NCBI RefSeq assembly: GCF_019175385.1
Contig: NC_083347.1
Location: forward strand, 122,520,124 to 122,584,123
Reading direction: 5' to 3'
Origin: Lycium barbarum
Lineage: Eukaryota; Streptophyta; Magnoliopsida; Solanales; Solanaceae
DNA length: 64,000 bases
Each line of letters begins with the position of its first letter. Positions within the stretch are counted from its first letter, which is position 1. The translations under genes were made by a program, and so were the position numbers. The notes beneath the pieces were generated by a model, which worked only from the letters and a program-made list of their open reading frames with translations, did not search any database and was not told where the DNA came from. Below are positions 46,715 to 59,161 of this stretch, piece after piece.

Positions 46715-47359
46715 GGGTGGATTCAGTGTTTCAGCATCGGATTTATCCGATTTCAATATTTTTTGACATAAGTTATAAAGTTTTGTGTGAAAACTTACAA
46801 AAAGATATTATATCTGAACATAATTTAAAACACAATGAGACCAGTAATAAAAAATTTAAAAGAATGAGACCAGTAATAAAAATCTTAAAAGATCGAACCT
46901 GTCAAGTTAATTAAAATCCTGAATCTCTAAAATATCCATCAAGGAAAGGAGAATAAGCTAATTTCTTAGTCAAAACGGAAAGTGTAGTATTAATTTTGAT
47001 AGCAACGTGAGACCAAAAAAAAAAAAAAAGGAAAGAACAGAAGAGATACGTACTGTTATTATTAAAAAGTAGTTACGGAGTCAGTGTTTTGGATTCGGGT
47101 TTATCCGAACTTAATATTTTCAATACAGAGTATAAAATATATTATGTGAAACTCACAAAAAAGAATTATATCCAAACACATAATTTTAAAAGTACAATGA
47201 ATTCAACAATAAAGACCTTAAAGGTCAAACCCATCACGTTAAAATCCTGAATTCGTCTCGGATCTCAATCTCTAAAGTATCATCAAGAAATGGAAATAAG
47301 TTAATTTGTTAGTCAAACGGAAAGTGTTCTTTTTAATTTTGATAGCAACGTGAGACGCC
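46715..47359 (+). repeat. Direct repeat pair, about 290 bp
   Basis: 46715-47013 and 47076-47359 share GGATTYRGGTTTATCCGA-like starts, an AACACAATGA middle and a TTTTGATAGCAACGTGAGAC end. Both carry several indels, so the duplication is old. Confidence 0.7.
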
Positions 47360-48263
47360 AAAAAGGGAGGAATAATAAAGGAGAATTACGTATTGTTAAA
47401 AGTTGCGAGTTGTTTGCGCTATCGCATACACTTTAGATTAAATTATGATTATGACACTTTTAATAATGGCTGAATAATTAGGGCATAATCAATTATTCAA
47501 GGTTCAATTAACTAATTTAATAGGAATGATCAACTTACCCACATATTAAATGATCAAGTAATCTAATCGTAAAAGTGATAATACACAGAGTCCGTTTGAA
47601 TTAGCTGATTAGAAAGTAGCTGATAAACATTAAGTGGTAAAAAAACACTTCTAGGTACGGAAGTTGATTCAATAAATAAATAGTATACTTAGAAAGAAGC
47701 TTTTAAACTAATAATATAACTACAGCGGCAATACCGCCCAAGAAGTGGCGATTTGGATGGAGTCTCGTTCATAGAGGAAGAGTACGCGTGCTCATTTAGT
47801 GTGTTTGATGAAAACGTATTGATAAGCAATATTTTTGTTGAAATGAATGTCTGAATAAATGTCCTTAAAGCTATTTTCAAAAAATTGGATTGAAATATAT
47901 CTTACATAAAAACTGCAAACGAAGGAAATAAGATATAAAGATAATTAGGTTTTATGTTTTCGCAAAAGTATCTCAAGATAACAAAATATATTAAAGACAA
48001 CATCATCGTAAAATTGTTTGGTCAAACTTATAATTAGTTGAAAGTCACAAGTTGAGGATAACCCCAAATACCCCAAAATAGCCCCTTACCCTGGCCCAAA
48101 TTTATTTGTAATCGCCAAACTTATATAATTACACTTTAGCCATTTTTCCACCTCTAAATGCCTTCAGCCTTTCTTCATTCTTCACGCCCCTTTCATTTAC
48201 AATTTACAATTTCTGTAATTTTCTATCTCTTAGGTTTATTAGCTACCACATTTCTATTGTTAC

Positions 48264-48447
48264 AATGGATAATCCTCATCAAAGTCGATTAAAATACATT
48301 CGTTGTGGTGCTATTTTGTTTGAATAAGTGATGAATATATTCATTGCAAAATATGCGATAAAATATTTAAGCATGACAAAAGACCGGGCGCGGGTCAATT
48401 GCATAAGCACTTGGTGTATAAGTTCTCAGACAAAGATTGAATTTGAT
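48264..48447 (+). pseudogene. BED zinc-finger fragment of a hAT transposase
   Basis: After a frameshift near 48325, the translation reads DEYIHCKICDKIFKH then GAGQLHKHLVYKF and a stop. The CxxC followed by HxH fits the BED DNA-binding finger at the N-terminus of hAT transposases. It is only about 60 codons, with no catalytic part nearby. Confidence 0.55.
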
Positions 48448-48771
48448 CGAAAAGAAGAAACAAAGGAAGAACAAAAGATCGTTCTTAGAATTTGAATTTT
48501 GATGATCTTTATATTTTTTAAGTTTATGAAAATTAGAAAAATCATGTTTGTATGTTTTAAAATTTTCAATGTTATCAACTTAAGTTTGAAGTTTCTATTT
48601 AACTTTTTGTAATATTATCAAATAAAGACAAATTATTTTTCTATTCTAATGTTTGATTTCTCACACATTGGTAAAAGATTTTAAATTTTAAATCTTTCTA
48701 TCCAATAAGTTTTATGCAAAAAAATAGTTCAATATTAAAATAGTACGCAGACCCTTTTCCTTGTTTTCTTT

Positions 48772-48893
48772 TGAGCCGAGGGTCTTTCGGAAACAGCCTC
48801 CCTACCTTCCAAGGTGGGGGTAAGATCTGCGTACACTTTACCCTCCCCAGACCTCACGTTGTGGGATCCAACTGGGTATGTTGTTGTTGTATT
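48772..48893 (+). mobile_element. TTG-tailed SINE fragment
   Basis: GAGCCGAGGGTCTTTCGGAA, GGGGTAAGATCTGCGTACAC, CCTCCCCAGACC and a GTTGTTGTTGT tail. Same family as the inner SINEs at 29846-29965 and 37998-38120. The tRNA-like head is missing. Confidence 0.75.
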
Positions 48894-48897
48894 AAAA

Positions 48898-49790
48898 TGG
48901 AAAAGAGTCAGATTTGGTCGGTACTCTTCAGAAAAGGTTATAGCTGCCCTTCGTTATACAATTTTGCCCTTACCGTCCAACTTTGGGCTCATATTTACCC
49001 CTGAGCCGTTAGTTCCCCTTATTATCCTACATGGCGCTTACGTGGATATTATTTTCTCCCAATTTAAATCTAATCAAATTAATTCTGACCCACCCATTAA
49101 ACCGACCCACTTGCAAATTAAATCCACCCCAAATATTCCCAATTTAATACCCACTTTAGTATTGGTCATCAATTTTTCTAGAAATAATTTTCGGTTACTT
49201 TACATAGTTGCCAAGGCTGAACTAAATTGATATATTGGTACCAGATTGCCGAGACAGATGAATTTTGAAGTGAATATGAACCCAGGACTATAATTAGGTG
49301 AATTCAGTATACTATCGACGTAGAAAATACCAAATTTACCCCCATTGCTTAAAGCCATGTTATCTATAGTTTCTGCCTAAGAAATGTAAAACTAGCTTCC
49401 TATGAGACTAAAAAAACCAGTCTATTTTAATCGGGCTTCCCCATTGATGACCTTCTTGATGAAGAAAGAAAGGTTGGAGTTGTAAGTTAACTGGGTGGGA
49501 AAGAGTAAAATGGTTACATCATTGTGAGAAACCATATTCTTGCAAAATGGAGGGAGAATGTGCAAATTTGGCTGTCACATGGGGCTTGGGTCTTTGGGAA
49601 TATTTGGGGTTATTTTGCAAGTGAGTTGAATTTAATTTGACCAGATTTAAATTGGGAGAAAAAAAATTCACGTATGATAATAAGGTGGGGACAATGAGAA
49701 TTAATGACTCAGGGGAAAATATGAGCCCAAAGTTGAATGATAAGAGCAAATATATAAAAAAAAATGTAATAAAATGTCTTCCCGAAACTT
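48898..49790. mobile_element. Element with inverted arms of about 200 bp
   Basis: Left arm about 48960-49155 and right arm about 49570-49745 are imperfect reverse complements: AACTTTGGGCTCATATTTAC with its complement near 49725, and TTTCTCCCAATTTAAATCT with its complement near 49650. The centre has no gene. Mutator-like MITE is likely but target duplications were not found. Confidence 0.6.
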
Positions 49791-50096
49791 ATGTAAATAT
49801 CAATTTTATGTTTAAATTTTTTTAAAAATTACCTAGCCCGGCTAAGCCCAATTAAACTCCTAATGGGGTAGGGGGTGAGCCAGACACCTTTTTCCCGCAA
49901 AATCCATTTTCAATGTCTTCACTCCTGTGTACAATTCCAATCATCAGTACCAAAAATTCAAGAAATTATAAGCTTCCCTCAATTCCCTTTTAACTACTGT
50001 ATATGTACGTACAACTCTTCACTTCTATGCATACATTTCTCTAATTTTGATATTAGGGTTTTGGGAATTAATAAAAGTTGTGTCTTTTTTTTTTTT

Positions 50097-50870
50097 CCAA
50101 CTTGAGTTTTGAGGATTAAGATAAGTTTTTGAAGTGTTTTTGGAGTTGGGTCTTGGTTATTACTATGTGAGGTTTCAAATTTATTTGTTTTCTTATAATT
50201 GGTACTATAATAATGTTTTGATAAGCTAAAAATTGTGTCTTTGTTTTCCCTACCTTGGGTTTTGAGGATTAAGATCAGTGTTTGAAGTGTTTATGGAGTT
50301 GGGTCTTCGATATTACTAGTGAGTTTCAAATTTATATTGTGTTTCTTATAATTGGTAGTTTAATAATAATGCTTTGATAATGTTATAAATTTTTATTTTG
50401 ACCTAAAAATTGTGTCGCTTTTTTCCCACCTTGGTTTTTGAGGATTAAGATAAGTCTTTGAAGAGTTTTTGGAGTTGAGTTTTGGTTATTATTGTGCGGA
50501 GTGTCAAATTTATATTGGGTTTCTAATAATTGGTAGTGTAATAATAATAATAATGTTTCGATAAAGTTATAATTTTTTTTGAGGTAAAATTTGTGTCTTT
50601 TTCCCCACATTGGTTTATGAGGATTAAGATCAATTTTTGAAGTTTTTTGGAGTTGGATCTTGGTTTTGAAGTTTTTTGGAGTTGGATCTTGGTTATTATT
50701 GTGTGGGGTTTCAAATTTATATCAGGTTTCTAATAATTGGTATATAATAATAGTGTTTTGATAAGGTTATAATTTTTTTTTCCTCCTTATTTTTGAGGAT
50801 TAAGATCAGTTTTTGAAGTGTTTTTGGAGTTGGGTCTTGGTTATTACTATGTGGGGTTTCAAAGTTGGCA
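50097..50870 (+). repeat. Tandem array, five copies of about 175 bp
   Basis: GAGGATTAAGATMAGT starts recur at 50111, 50264, 50440, 50619 and 50795 (spacing 153, 176, 179, 176). Each unit goes on GAAGTGTTTTTGGAGTTGGGTCTTGG, TTTCAAATTTATAT and ATAATTGGTA. The fifth copy is partial, and copy 4 has an inner 35-bp duplication (near 50640-50695). Confidence 0.9.
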
Positions 50871-51219
50871 CATTAAAGTTGTCTCGGCCCAATCCGAATC
50901 CATGAGGGGAAAAACTTTAAGGGGTCGGGTTGGTCCACTTGACTGACTTAAATTAGCATGAATTCATTATTTAAACGATCATTGAAGTATAGTTTAGTCA
51001 GCACCAATGCGTTTTCATCATGATATAACTCTTCAAATTATGATGGATTCCTTTATGGATTTTCAATGTTAAGATGGTTTTCTTTTTTAAAAACAAAATG
51101 TTAATAGGAACATTAGCCATGTGATTACAAACATTATCTTAGATGATCTTGTCAAAAATATCGTTTGTCAGTATGAAGATTTAAGTAGTATATTTCAAAG
51201 TCCTGAGATATTAGACGAA

Positions 51220-51222
<3 letters not shown>

Positions 51223-51273
<51 letters not shown>
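51223..51273. repeat. TA microsatellite at the Helitron 5' end
   Basis: About 25 TA units directly after the terminal TC. Confidence 0.95.
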
Positions 51274-51275
<2 letters not shown>

Positions 51276-51889
51276 CAGGCCAAAGGCCCGACACGTGGCG
51301 CTTCTCATCAATCAGAAAACCCATTTTTCTTTTTCCTCATATTTTTGGCTTGAATCCTATTTTCCCTATTTGTTTAGTATTTGTTTTAGAAAAACAATAG
51401 TCACTTACCCGCGCCGCTTCCTCTTTATTTTTATTTTTTCCCACGCAACGCTTCGCTACCGCTTTCTCTTCCATTACAACACTTTCTCTTCTTTCTATTT
51501 TATCTCTCTGTTGCCCAAGGTATTCTCCTCTTTACCTTCCTCAGATTCTTAGGTTTTCTTTCATATTTCTACTTTTCAGAATTAAACCTAACCTTTTACG
51601 CATCTGTTTTCCAAATTCCTGTTTACACATTTATATAGGCATTCTTTCGAGATCCTGTTTTAAAAATTTATTTTATGTTTTTTGTCTACTATCTTCACAT
51701 TATATATAGTCGATGCTTAATGCTTTGACTTATGTTTAATTGCAGCAATCAAATTTGCATTGTTTATTCAGTCCGTGTTGGCATCACAGTTGTGAAGAGG
51801 AACCACATCACAAATTGTTCCCAGCTTAATTGGGGAGAAATAGAAAGAATGTGACATGCTTATTGTGACCTCATGAACTGTTCGAAAAG

Positions 51890-52007
51890 ATGCCCTATAG
51901 AGAGATCTTGGCCACGACTTCACGAAAAGGTGTTATTTACTCAACAGATGAAAAATTCCCTACAAGGACGGCTTCAGTAAAGGGTGCTATTTACTCAACA
52001 AATGCAG
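51890..52007 (+). pseudogene. Exon-like segment in Helitron, KGxIYST repeat
   Basis: ATG at 51890 opens 39 codons, MPYREILATTSRKG..., that contain the phrase KGVIYST and then KGAIYST, and end at a possible GT donor (52008). Upstream, 51400-51530 resembles a pyrimidine-rich 5' leader with a donor at AAGGTATTC. Protein family not recognised. It may be the first coding exon of a captured gene. Confidence 0.35.
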
Positions 52008-54048
52008 GTTGGTAATTCTTTGAAAGTAAATCCTTACCCATATATGTTCTTGGGATATATTTGCAGCATGTAAAATCTACTCCTTTAATGTTTTGTACAT
52101 GTTTTATCATTTGGTATACCTGTAGTTTGCCTTTGTTGCATGAAGTTAAACAGTAATCACAGAACTGAAGATTTTACTCGCTCTGTCTATCTATGGGTAC
52201 ATGGTGGGTGGATGAGCCATTTTCAAGGGGTTAGCTGAGAGTTTTTGAGTAACCAATGTATAAGAAAAGGTGTTCTTCAGTTGATTATAACTCGTCTTTT
52301 TCTTATTCTTATATATATATATATATATATATTCTATTTTTAGAAGACTAACTACATTTTTGATTTAGTATGTAAGAAGTTATTTTCACAGTGGAGTACT
52401 CAGTACCCTTTACAAGGCGAGAATTAGGCTTTTTTTTTTGTCAGTGATAAGAATGTGTACTTGCTGGTTGTTAATACATAATGGCCGATGTTGCAGTGAC
52501 TGCAATTTTCGTTTCGAACGTATCTTTTTGGAAACGTGGCACTCTCTTAGGCCTGGATTCTTATTTATCTACTTTCTCAGTTTTTTGACTTTTCTCTTAT
52601 TTTCCTACCTTTTTGCCTTTTTCCTCATTGTTTTAATAGCTCATCTATAACAAAATGTCGTTTCACATCCATCCTGAAACAGTTAAAATTATAATGAAAT
52701 AGTATTTACTCTCCCAAACGTAACCAATATCTCTTCTACACGGTTGTCTCGGAAATGTAAAGATTACCCTAAGGCCCTAACCCCATACTTTTCCCTGCTT
52801 CTACCTCTCCATGGTGATCGTTGCTTTGCAGGGGTTGCGGTGATCTTTTACCCTTCTTCATTTGATGTGGCTTAGGAGGAATTGAAACGACGGTCCCATA
52901 ATTGCTTTGAGTTTTTTTTTTTTTTGGTTTGTGCCTTTGATGCAGCCTTCTTCCCTTCCTACATCCAAACCTTAATGCAGATTACAAAGACGAAAATAAC
53001 AATGGGAGAAATCAATGCTCCCTTATTTCTCCTTTCAATTCCTTAGACCCATATTTTCCATGAAAAAGGGTAAGAAAGTTTTATTCAACTTTATTTCATT
53101 TATTGTTTATGCAATTCAATGCAACTTGTATGTGTGCTATGTATATGGCAGTTCTTTGTCAAGAGAATACAAAGTTTGTCTCCATGAAAGTTATTATGAT
53201 CTTCAATATAGGTCTGATTTTGTCCCTTTTATTTTTCTGTCATTCAGTAATATGTTTAAGAGAATTTACCTCAATCTCAAAGTCATTGTTCATTAAGTGA
53301 AGGCTTGTCATACCATTGCCCCTCTCTTGGATCACTTCAGTATGAGTGGGTATTTGGTTTATTTATAATTCATCGAGAAGACTTCCATTCGTTCCTCCTT
53401 ATTTTTTGTGATCTAAACCTACTATTTTTGTTAAACTGATAGGATAATGGCATATCCGCGGACACCCTTGCAAATATCTGTACTGAACCGATTCCTAAGA
53501 CAAAAAAGGGAATAATAACTATGATATTAGTTTTATGATGGAGCCAAATGAAACAAGAGGCTGAAGAGAGCACCATTTTATGTATGCATCCATCCTCTAG
53601 TCCAAGCAGCCAAAAGAAGTATGCAAATAACATATATTCAGGGAATGACTTCTTGGTGATCTATTGAAGTTGAAAGTCAATAAGATTAAATCTCATGAAT
53701 TTTGCATATTAATCTAAAGATTGAAAATAAGTATTACTGTGTGTTGTTTTTGCACTGCTGATTTCTCTTAGATGCAACACTTGTGTCTTATTCACTTTTC
53801 TCCCAATTGAGTGGAAAATTTAAAAGGTCGGTGCTCATTTTGTTCGGTTTAATTCTCAATTGTTTTTTTGAAGTTTGTTTTGAGTTTTTACCTCTTTGTT
53901 ATGGCAAAGTACATAAGTAATTTCATGCAGATTTAATGATAATTGCTGACAACCACTTGTAAAATAAGTAACTTGCATTTTCACTGGAATAGAGATTTAA
54001 TTGAAAACTCATGATCTTGGAACAAATATTTCCTGCTTCTCCATTAAT

Positions 54049-54477
54049 TTAGGTGACATTTGATGTTGGTTTGCAACCACTTCTTGAATGTATCTCTCTG
54101 TTGATCCCCAATGAATTTGATTCTTTCTTTGTCTCTTCAGGAATATGATGTTGCATCAGTTTGCTATTGATGAAATCTTTTATCTGAAGTTGATTCGGGG
54201 ATTTACTTAGACTTTTGGTGGTGTAAGGAAAGCCCGCAAGTACTTTAATATAATCCGGAAGATTAGAAGTTGTATGCAGTAAGTTGTATTTCTTCAAGAA
54301 ATGGCTTCTTCTATTGCTAAACTGGTTGTCATTTATTAGCCTGCCATCATTCTCAAAATCTTTTACTGTTGTTTTTTTCCCAGTTTGCGACTTCATTGGA
54401 GCAGGTTGTTTCAGCGTAAAGAATGATGACTTGGAGCAGGAATTCTTTCGGTTATAAGTTTTATTATTGTTCGGCAA
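54049..54477 (-). CDS. Unassigned 142-aa ORF in Helitron
   Basis: A minus-strand ORF rich in Ser, Lys and Asn, with no recognisable motif, signal peptide or membrane segment. It lies antisense to the other exon-like pieces of the Helitron. It could be chance or a captured exon; composition alone cannot decide. Confidence 0.2.
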   Translation of the reverse strand: MPNNNKTYNRKNSCSKSSFFTLKQPAPMKSQTGKKTTVKDFENDGRLINDNQFSNRRSHFLKKYNLLHTTSNLPDYIKVLAGFPYTTKSLSKSPNQLQIKDFINSKLMQHHIPEETKKESNSLGINREIHSRSGCKPTSNVT

Positions 54478-54893
54478 ATTTGCTTTTGGAATTGTCGTTT
54501 TTCTTCACACCTTTGTCTACTAATTCTGGGAAGTTGCCACAACAATATTGATCAGCCAAAAGTTCATATAGAGGGAGAACCTCAGATGAGACTATGAATG
54601 CAGAGTATTACTTACATAACTGTTCATTTCCTGAAACTTTTCCCGAATAAACTATTGATATTCGAAAATCATGTGAGTATTTATGGAGTTCCGTTCGTTG
54701 CTTTTTTCATTTTACTTTGAATATAAATAGACATGTAATTTAGCGTCCATTTGTTTCTCAGAAAACAAGTTTAAGAGATCTTTTTAATCTATTAAAAATT
54801 TATGTGATCTTCTGTTGACTACATATTATGCTCGATATCAACTTATGGTTTGAGAACATGAAAGTTAACTATTATTGTTCATTTTTTGAATGC

Positions 54894-54998
54894 AGAAGGA
54901 AGTACTGAATAAGAAGACGCAAAGCAACGGGACTGATTGGCATGTCTTGAGGCGGGTCATGAAAGGGATTAAGACTGTTGACATCCCGAAACGATGTG
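54894..54998 (+). pseudogene. Second exon-like segment in Helitron
   Basis: Between a TGCAG acceptor (ending about 54895) and a GTGAGTAA donor (about 54997), one frame is open: EVLNKKTQSNGTDWHVLRRV then KGIKTVDIPKR. Both splice signals are good. Family unknown. Confidence 0.4.
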
Positions 54999-56927
54999 AG
55001 TAATCATAGATTTCTGGTCTTTGCATTTTATCCACACTTGAAATGTGGACGAATATGTAATTTAGTGGCCACTGTTCAGAAAAACAAGTTTAACAGATCT
55101 TGCATGAAGGAAAATCAAAAGCTTTCACTTCTCCCTAAATTAAAGCGTGGTTGGAGGCAACAATAGTCTCTCTGAGTACCAGCTGGACTTTCTAATATAG
55201 GAAGTCTAAAATTTACTGTGGTAATTCAGTATCTAATGTTTCTTATGTTTTTAAATTAGCTAATTTTATCAAAGAGATTATTGAGGTTGATTATTTTGCC
55301 CATTCTCTGCTTTCCTCCAATTTTGTAATCGATAACATGTTCGCATATCAAGATGCATCAGGCCAGTAACTTAAAAAGAAAAGAAAAATGTTCATTTTTG
55401 TCGCTCTACAGAAAAGGAGGCTTTGCTATTGTGCATATGTTCTGTAATTTAACACTATCTTAGTGTTGTATTTTGATAAAGTACATTACCTTCCTCTAAA
55501 AAGAGTACATCTAATGTCATCAAGTATTTTACTGATAGTAGGGCTCCATCTCTGGCAAATTGAGGGTGCAGGTTAACTGTGACTGTATGGCTACCATATT
55601 GTATTCTTCAGCTACTACATATTTTGTATTTTGTTGGATTTAAGTTTTAAAAAATGGTAATACCTTTTCATGCTCTTTTAGATACTTATTTTAACATGAA
55701 AGAATTAACATCACACCCTTTTAGATACTTACGTTTTCTTGCGGCTCATGGAATTGTATGAACTATCATTTAGATTCTCTTTTATTCCCCTTTCGGCGTT
55801 CTCAGAAAGTTTAATAAAATTTGACAGTCCATGAAGAGGCTTTGTTCTTAATTGTATTTTGTCTTGATGTGATTTGATTTGTCCTGCAGGTGATGTTTGA
55901 CTTGATTTGCTTCAAAACTGGTGTTTTCATAGTATATGGCCATGAGACTGTCCCCGCATTAACTACAGGATTCATGTTTGCAAATGGCTGGTGGGGAAGA
56001 ACTAGATTTTATTCTTTTGGTATCAAAACTTATATAGGGGAGTATATCATGCACCTCCGGCAAACCTTCTCAAGGTAGTGATACATAGTGGTTTGCCGGG
56101 GAAGCATGATAATTCTTTCTTCTATAAGTTTACTTTGATAAGGATATGATGAGAGCTGCTGCCGGTGGTACAAGTGAAGACTTGGGAGGTGATCGAGTTT
56201 ACTCAAATATCTTAAGTGGTATGAGAAGATCAATTTGCTTTTGTGACTCATTACTGAAGTATAGAATATCTTTTGGTTTCCTATTTGCTATATCAAAGAC
56301 AGATGTAAAACATATTAGGCAAACAAATTCAATTAATTAAAAAGTAAGGAAGGTTCTATGAAATTCCTTAAAAGCATCACATAGTCCCAAGCAAATTAAT
56401 GTCGATCATTTTTTATCAGTGAATGCATATCATTTTAGTTAACGCACTCAAAAAAATATGCAATTTTCATTATTTCTATCTACCATTAAGATTGAACTCA
56501 TCGGGCAAGCGAGGTTTTGAAAATTGTTTATGTTGCCGTTGCACTTTATGCAAATGCATTACCATGTGAAGTACTGAGATATCTTTTATGGGTACACATG
56601 ATGTTGATCCATGACACCATTGTAATTTAATTCTCAGTGTACATTTTTTTTTTAATCTTTGTGTTTAAAACTGTCTTTTTTATCTCGATTGTATATACAA
56701 AATTATATATTTCATAAACTTAAAATGTGTGTTATGATTGCGTGATGCGCGGGCAAATTAACTAGTTCTACTATAAATTTAAGAAAGTGAAATAAAAAAT
56801 TGAATACATAAGAAAAGAGATATATTGAATTCTTGATGTCGCCTACACAGAAAGAATGAAGTCTTTTTTATTTATTAGAAGGTCAATAATAAAAAAGGAC
56901 AAATGATGGACTTGTGGGCATTGCATA

Positions 56928-57607
56928 ATTAAGTTACGTTTCGGATTTGCTTATGCCGAAATCTCCCTAGCCACCACCACCTTTCTTCAGGATGTCTTGG
57001 ACCAATTTGCGAGTTAGAATTGTGGAATATGATCAACTCCGTATCAAATGCCAGGAGGAGCTTCTCGATTCCCAAAAAATTGAGGTGAGTCTTTTGAATG
57101 ACACACAAGTGCCTCAAACTAAAGGCAAAGAAGGATTTAACTGATGAAGATAGAGTTGAAAGAGAAAAAGAAAAAGATTCTCGACCTTGAAAAACAACTA
57201 CATGATGCAGATGTAAAATAGGACCAGAGTGAAAAGGAACTAGAAGCTACGGAGGCAGAAATCCTGTTTGAAGTCAATCATCTACGTAAGAGAACATTTT
57301 TGAAGAAGACGGAAATAAAAGACATCATCGTGATTGGCTGGATAAACAAGAGGCCCCAGAAACAAACTCTTATCACTCTTAGCACATCTTTCAAACAAAG
57401 CAACATTGCGTTATCAGATAGGCTAGTGGTAGAGCTATTAGGCATGAAGCATGGTAATGTGAAAGTCGATGCAGCTTATTGGTTGATAAATGGACATTTT
57501 AAAAACTTGATGAAGTAACTGCTAGGAACATCGAATTCGACTATGCTCTTTATGACGATGAGGAGGTGGAGGAGGAGGAAGAGGAATTTTCCTCTCGTGA
57601 TGACTGA
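56928..57607 (+). pseudogene. Coiled-coil/acidic-tail pseudogene, copy 1
   Basis: Read across frames, it encodes a charged helical segment (EYDQLRIKCQEELLDSQK), a Lys/Glu-rich stretch, then SDRLVVELLGMKHGNVKVDA and an acidic C-terminus YALYDDEEVEEEEEE. At least three stops or frameshifts break it (near 57140, 57220 and 57518). The 58471 copy has the same order. I do not recognise the family. The next sequence downstream (57610-57900) is also shared with copy 2. Confidence 0.6.
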
Positions 57608-58925
57608 AATGTTTTCTTCCATTTGTTCATGTGAAGTCGAAAGATTTACTTCCATATTTTTGTTAAGTAGTTGAAACATTCTACTTTATGTTTGAAATGT
57701 ATGGTCCTTAAATTGTAGAGTCTTATTTGCGGTGAAATTTCCTATTGTGAAAAAAAAGGTCAAAAATATATGACTTAATAGTAAGAAAATTCACTATTAA
57801 GTGTCACATTTTTTGAGTATTTCTATGGTTAAAAGATTACTGCCGGAAAAGTAAAAGTGAACTGTAAGTTAAAATGAAAAACTCGAAGATAAGTCTGTCA
57901 TTTGGGCAATTTAGTGTTAAAGATAGAAAGGTTGGGGTTGAGCTTCGATACTTGACTCAAAATTATTTGTCAATAACAAAAAGATTGAAATATGAGGGTT
58001 GCAATTGGTTTGAACTGCTTAGCTCGTGCTTGTCGTTTCAATTTAACTAACCTCTCTTTTCAAATAATTTGATGTCATTAGTGGGATTTTGAATGCAAAT
58101 ATTAATCCCTAGACACTTCAATTTTATGTCATTTGTTTGAGGAGTCAATCCTTTATGGATTTTCAATGTTAAGATGTAAAAACAAAATGTTAACAGGAAC
58201 ATTAGCCATGTGATTACAAACACTATCTTAGATGATCTTGTCAAAAACAGTTTGTCAATATGAAGATTTAAGTAGTATATTTCAAAGTCCTGAGATATTA
58301 CACAAAATTCTACTATAAATTTAAAAAAGTGAAATAAAAAATTGAATGCATAAGGAAAGAGATATATTGAATTCTTGATGTCATCTGCACAGAAACAATG
58401 AAGTCTTTTTTTATTTATTAGAAGGTCAATAATAAAAGGGGATAAAAGATGGATTGTGGGCATTGCATAATTAAGTTACGTTTAGGATTTGCTTCAGTTG
58501 GAAGCTCCCTAGCCACCACCACCTTTCTTCAGGATGTGTTGGACCAATTTGCGAGTTAGAATGTGGAATATGATCAACTCCGTATCTGATGTCAGGAGGA
58601 GCTTCTCGATTCCCAAAAAAATTGAGATGTGTCTTTTGAATGACACACAAGCGATTCAAACTAAAGGCGAAGAAGGATTTAACTGATGAAGATATAGTTG
58701 AAGGAAAAAAAGAAAAAGATTCTCGACCTCGAAAAATAACTACATATGCAGATGTAAAACATGATCAAAGTGAAAAGGAACTAGATGCTAAGGAGGCACT
58801 GTTTGAAGTCAATCATCTACGTAAGGGAACATTTTTGAAGATGACGGAAATAAAAGAAATCATGCGATTGGCTAGATAAAGAAGAAGGCCCCAGAAACAA
58901 ACTCTATTATCACTCTTAGCACAAC

Positions 58926-59161
58926 TGTTGAAAATAATAATTCAAAATTGTAGAAAACCAAAATTGGTTAGGATTTGATATTTTAATTCATGTCTAATTA
59001 GGATTTATAGTCAAATTAGTATAGGAATAGGTTTTCCTATTTTGAGTTAAAGTAGGTTTTATACTATTATAAATAGGGTTGCTGCTATTTATTTTATGTT
59101 GTGGAGATTATAGTGAGCATTCAGAGATTCAAAGAGCTTATCCATAGAATATTTTCCTTCA
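58926..59161 (+). repeat. 5' LTR of F-box element
   Basis: TGTTGAAAAT ... TTCCTTCA, with TATTATAAATAGGG as TATA region. Confidence 0.92.

Larger units (their letters stand above)
44136..48240. other. Gene-poor DNA with local direct duplications
   Basis: No confident gene. Paired diverged segments: about 45370-45620 with 46320-46530 (TGGAGATYATTRGAGAG..., TTCAAGAAAAC), and 46715-47013 with 47076-47359. ORFs near 44765-45250 are AT-rich and overlap each other on both strands. Confidence 0.5.
51221..56765 (+). mobile_element. Helitron, 5545 bp, with paralogous empty site
   Basis: Begins TC in TCATATATAT after GACGAAA and ends CTAG before TTCTACTATAAATTT. The sister locus reads CACAAAATTCTACTATAAATTT uninterrupted at about 58302-58322, so the insertion lies between A and T with no target duplication, exactly as for Helitrons. 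The 3' end has GCGTGATGCGCGGG shortly before CTAG. No Rep/helicase is recognised, so it is non-autonomous; the interior looks like captured host DNA. Confidence 0.9.

Noticed and set aside
51121..51552. 143-aa ORF across the Helitron 5' end
   Set aside because: It crosses an insertion boundary and a TA run, so it is not an ancestral gene.
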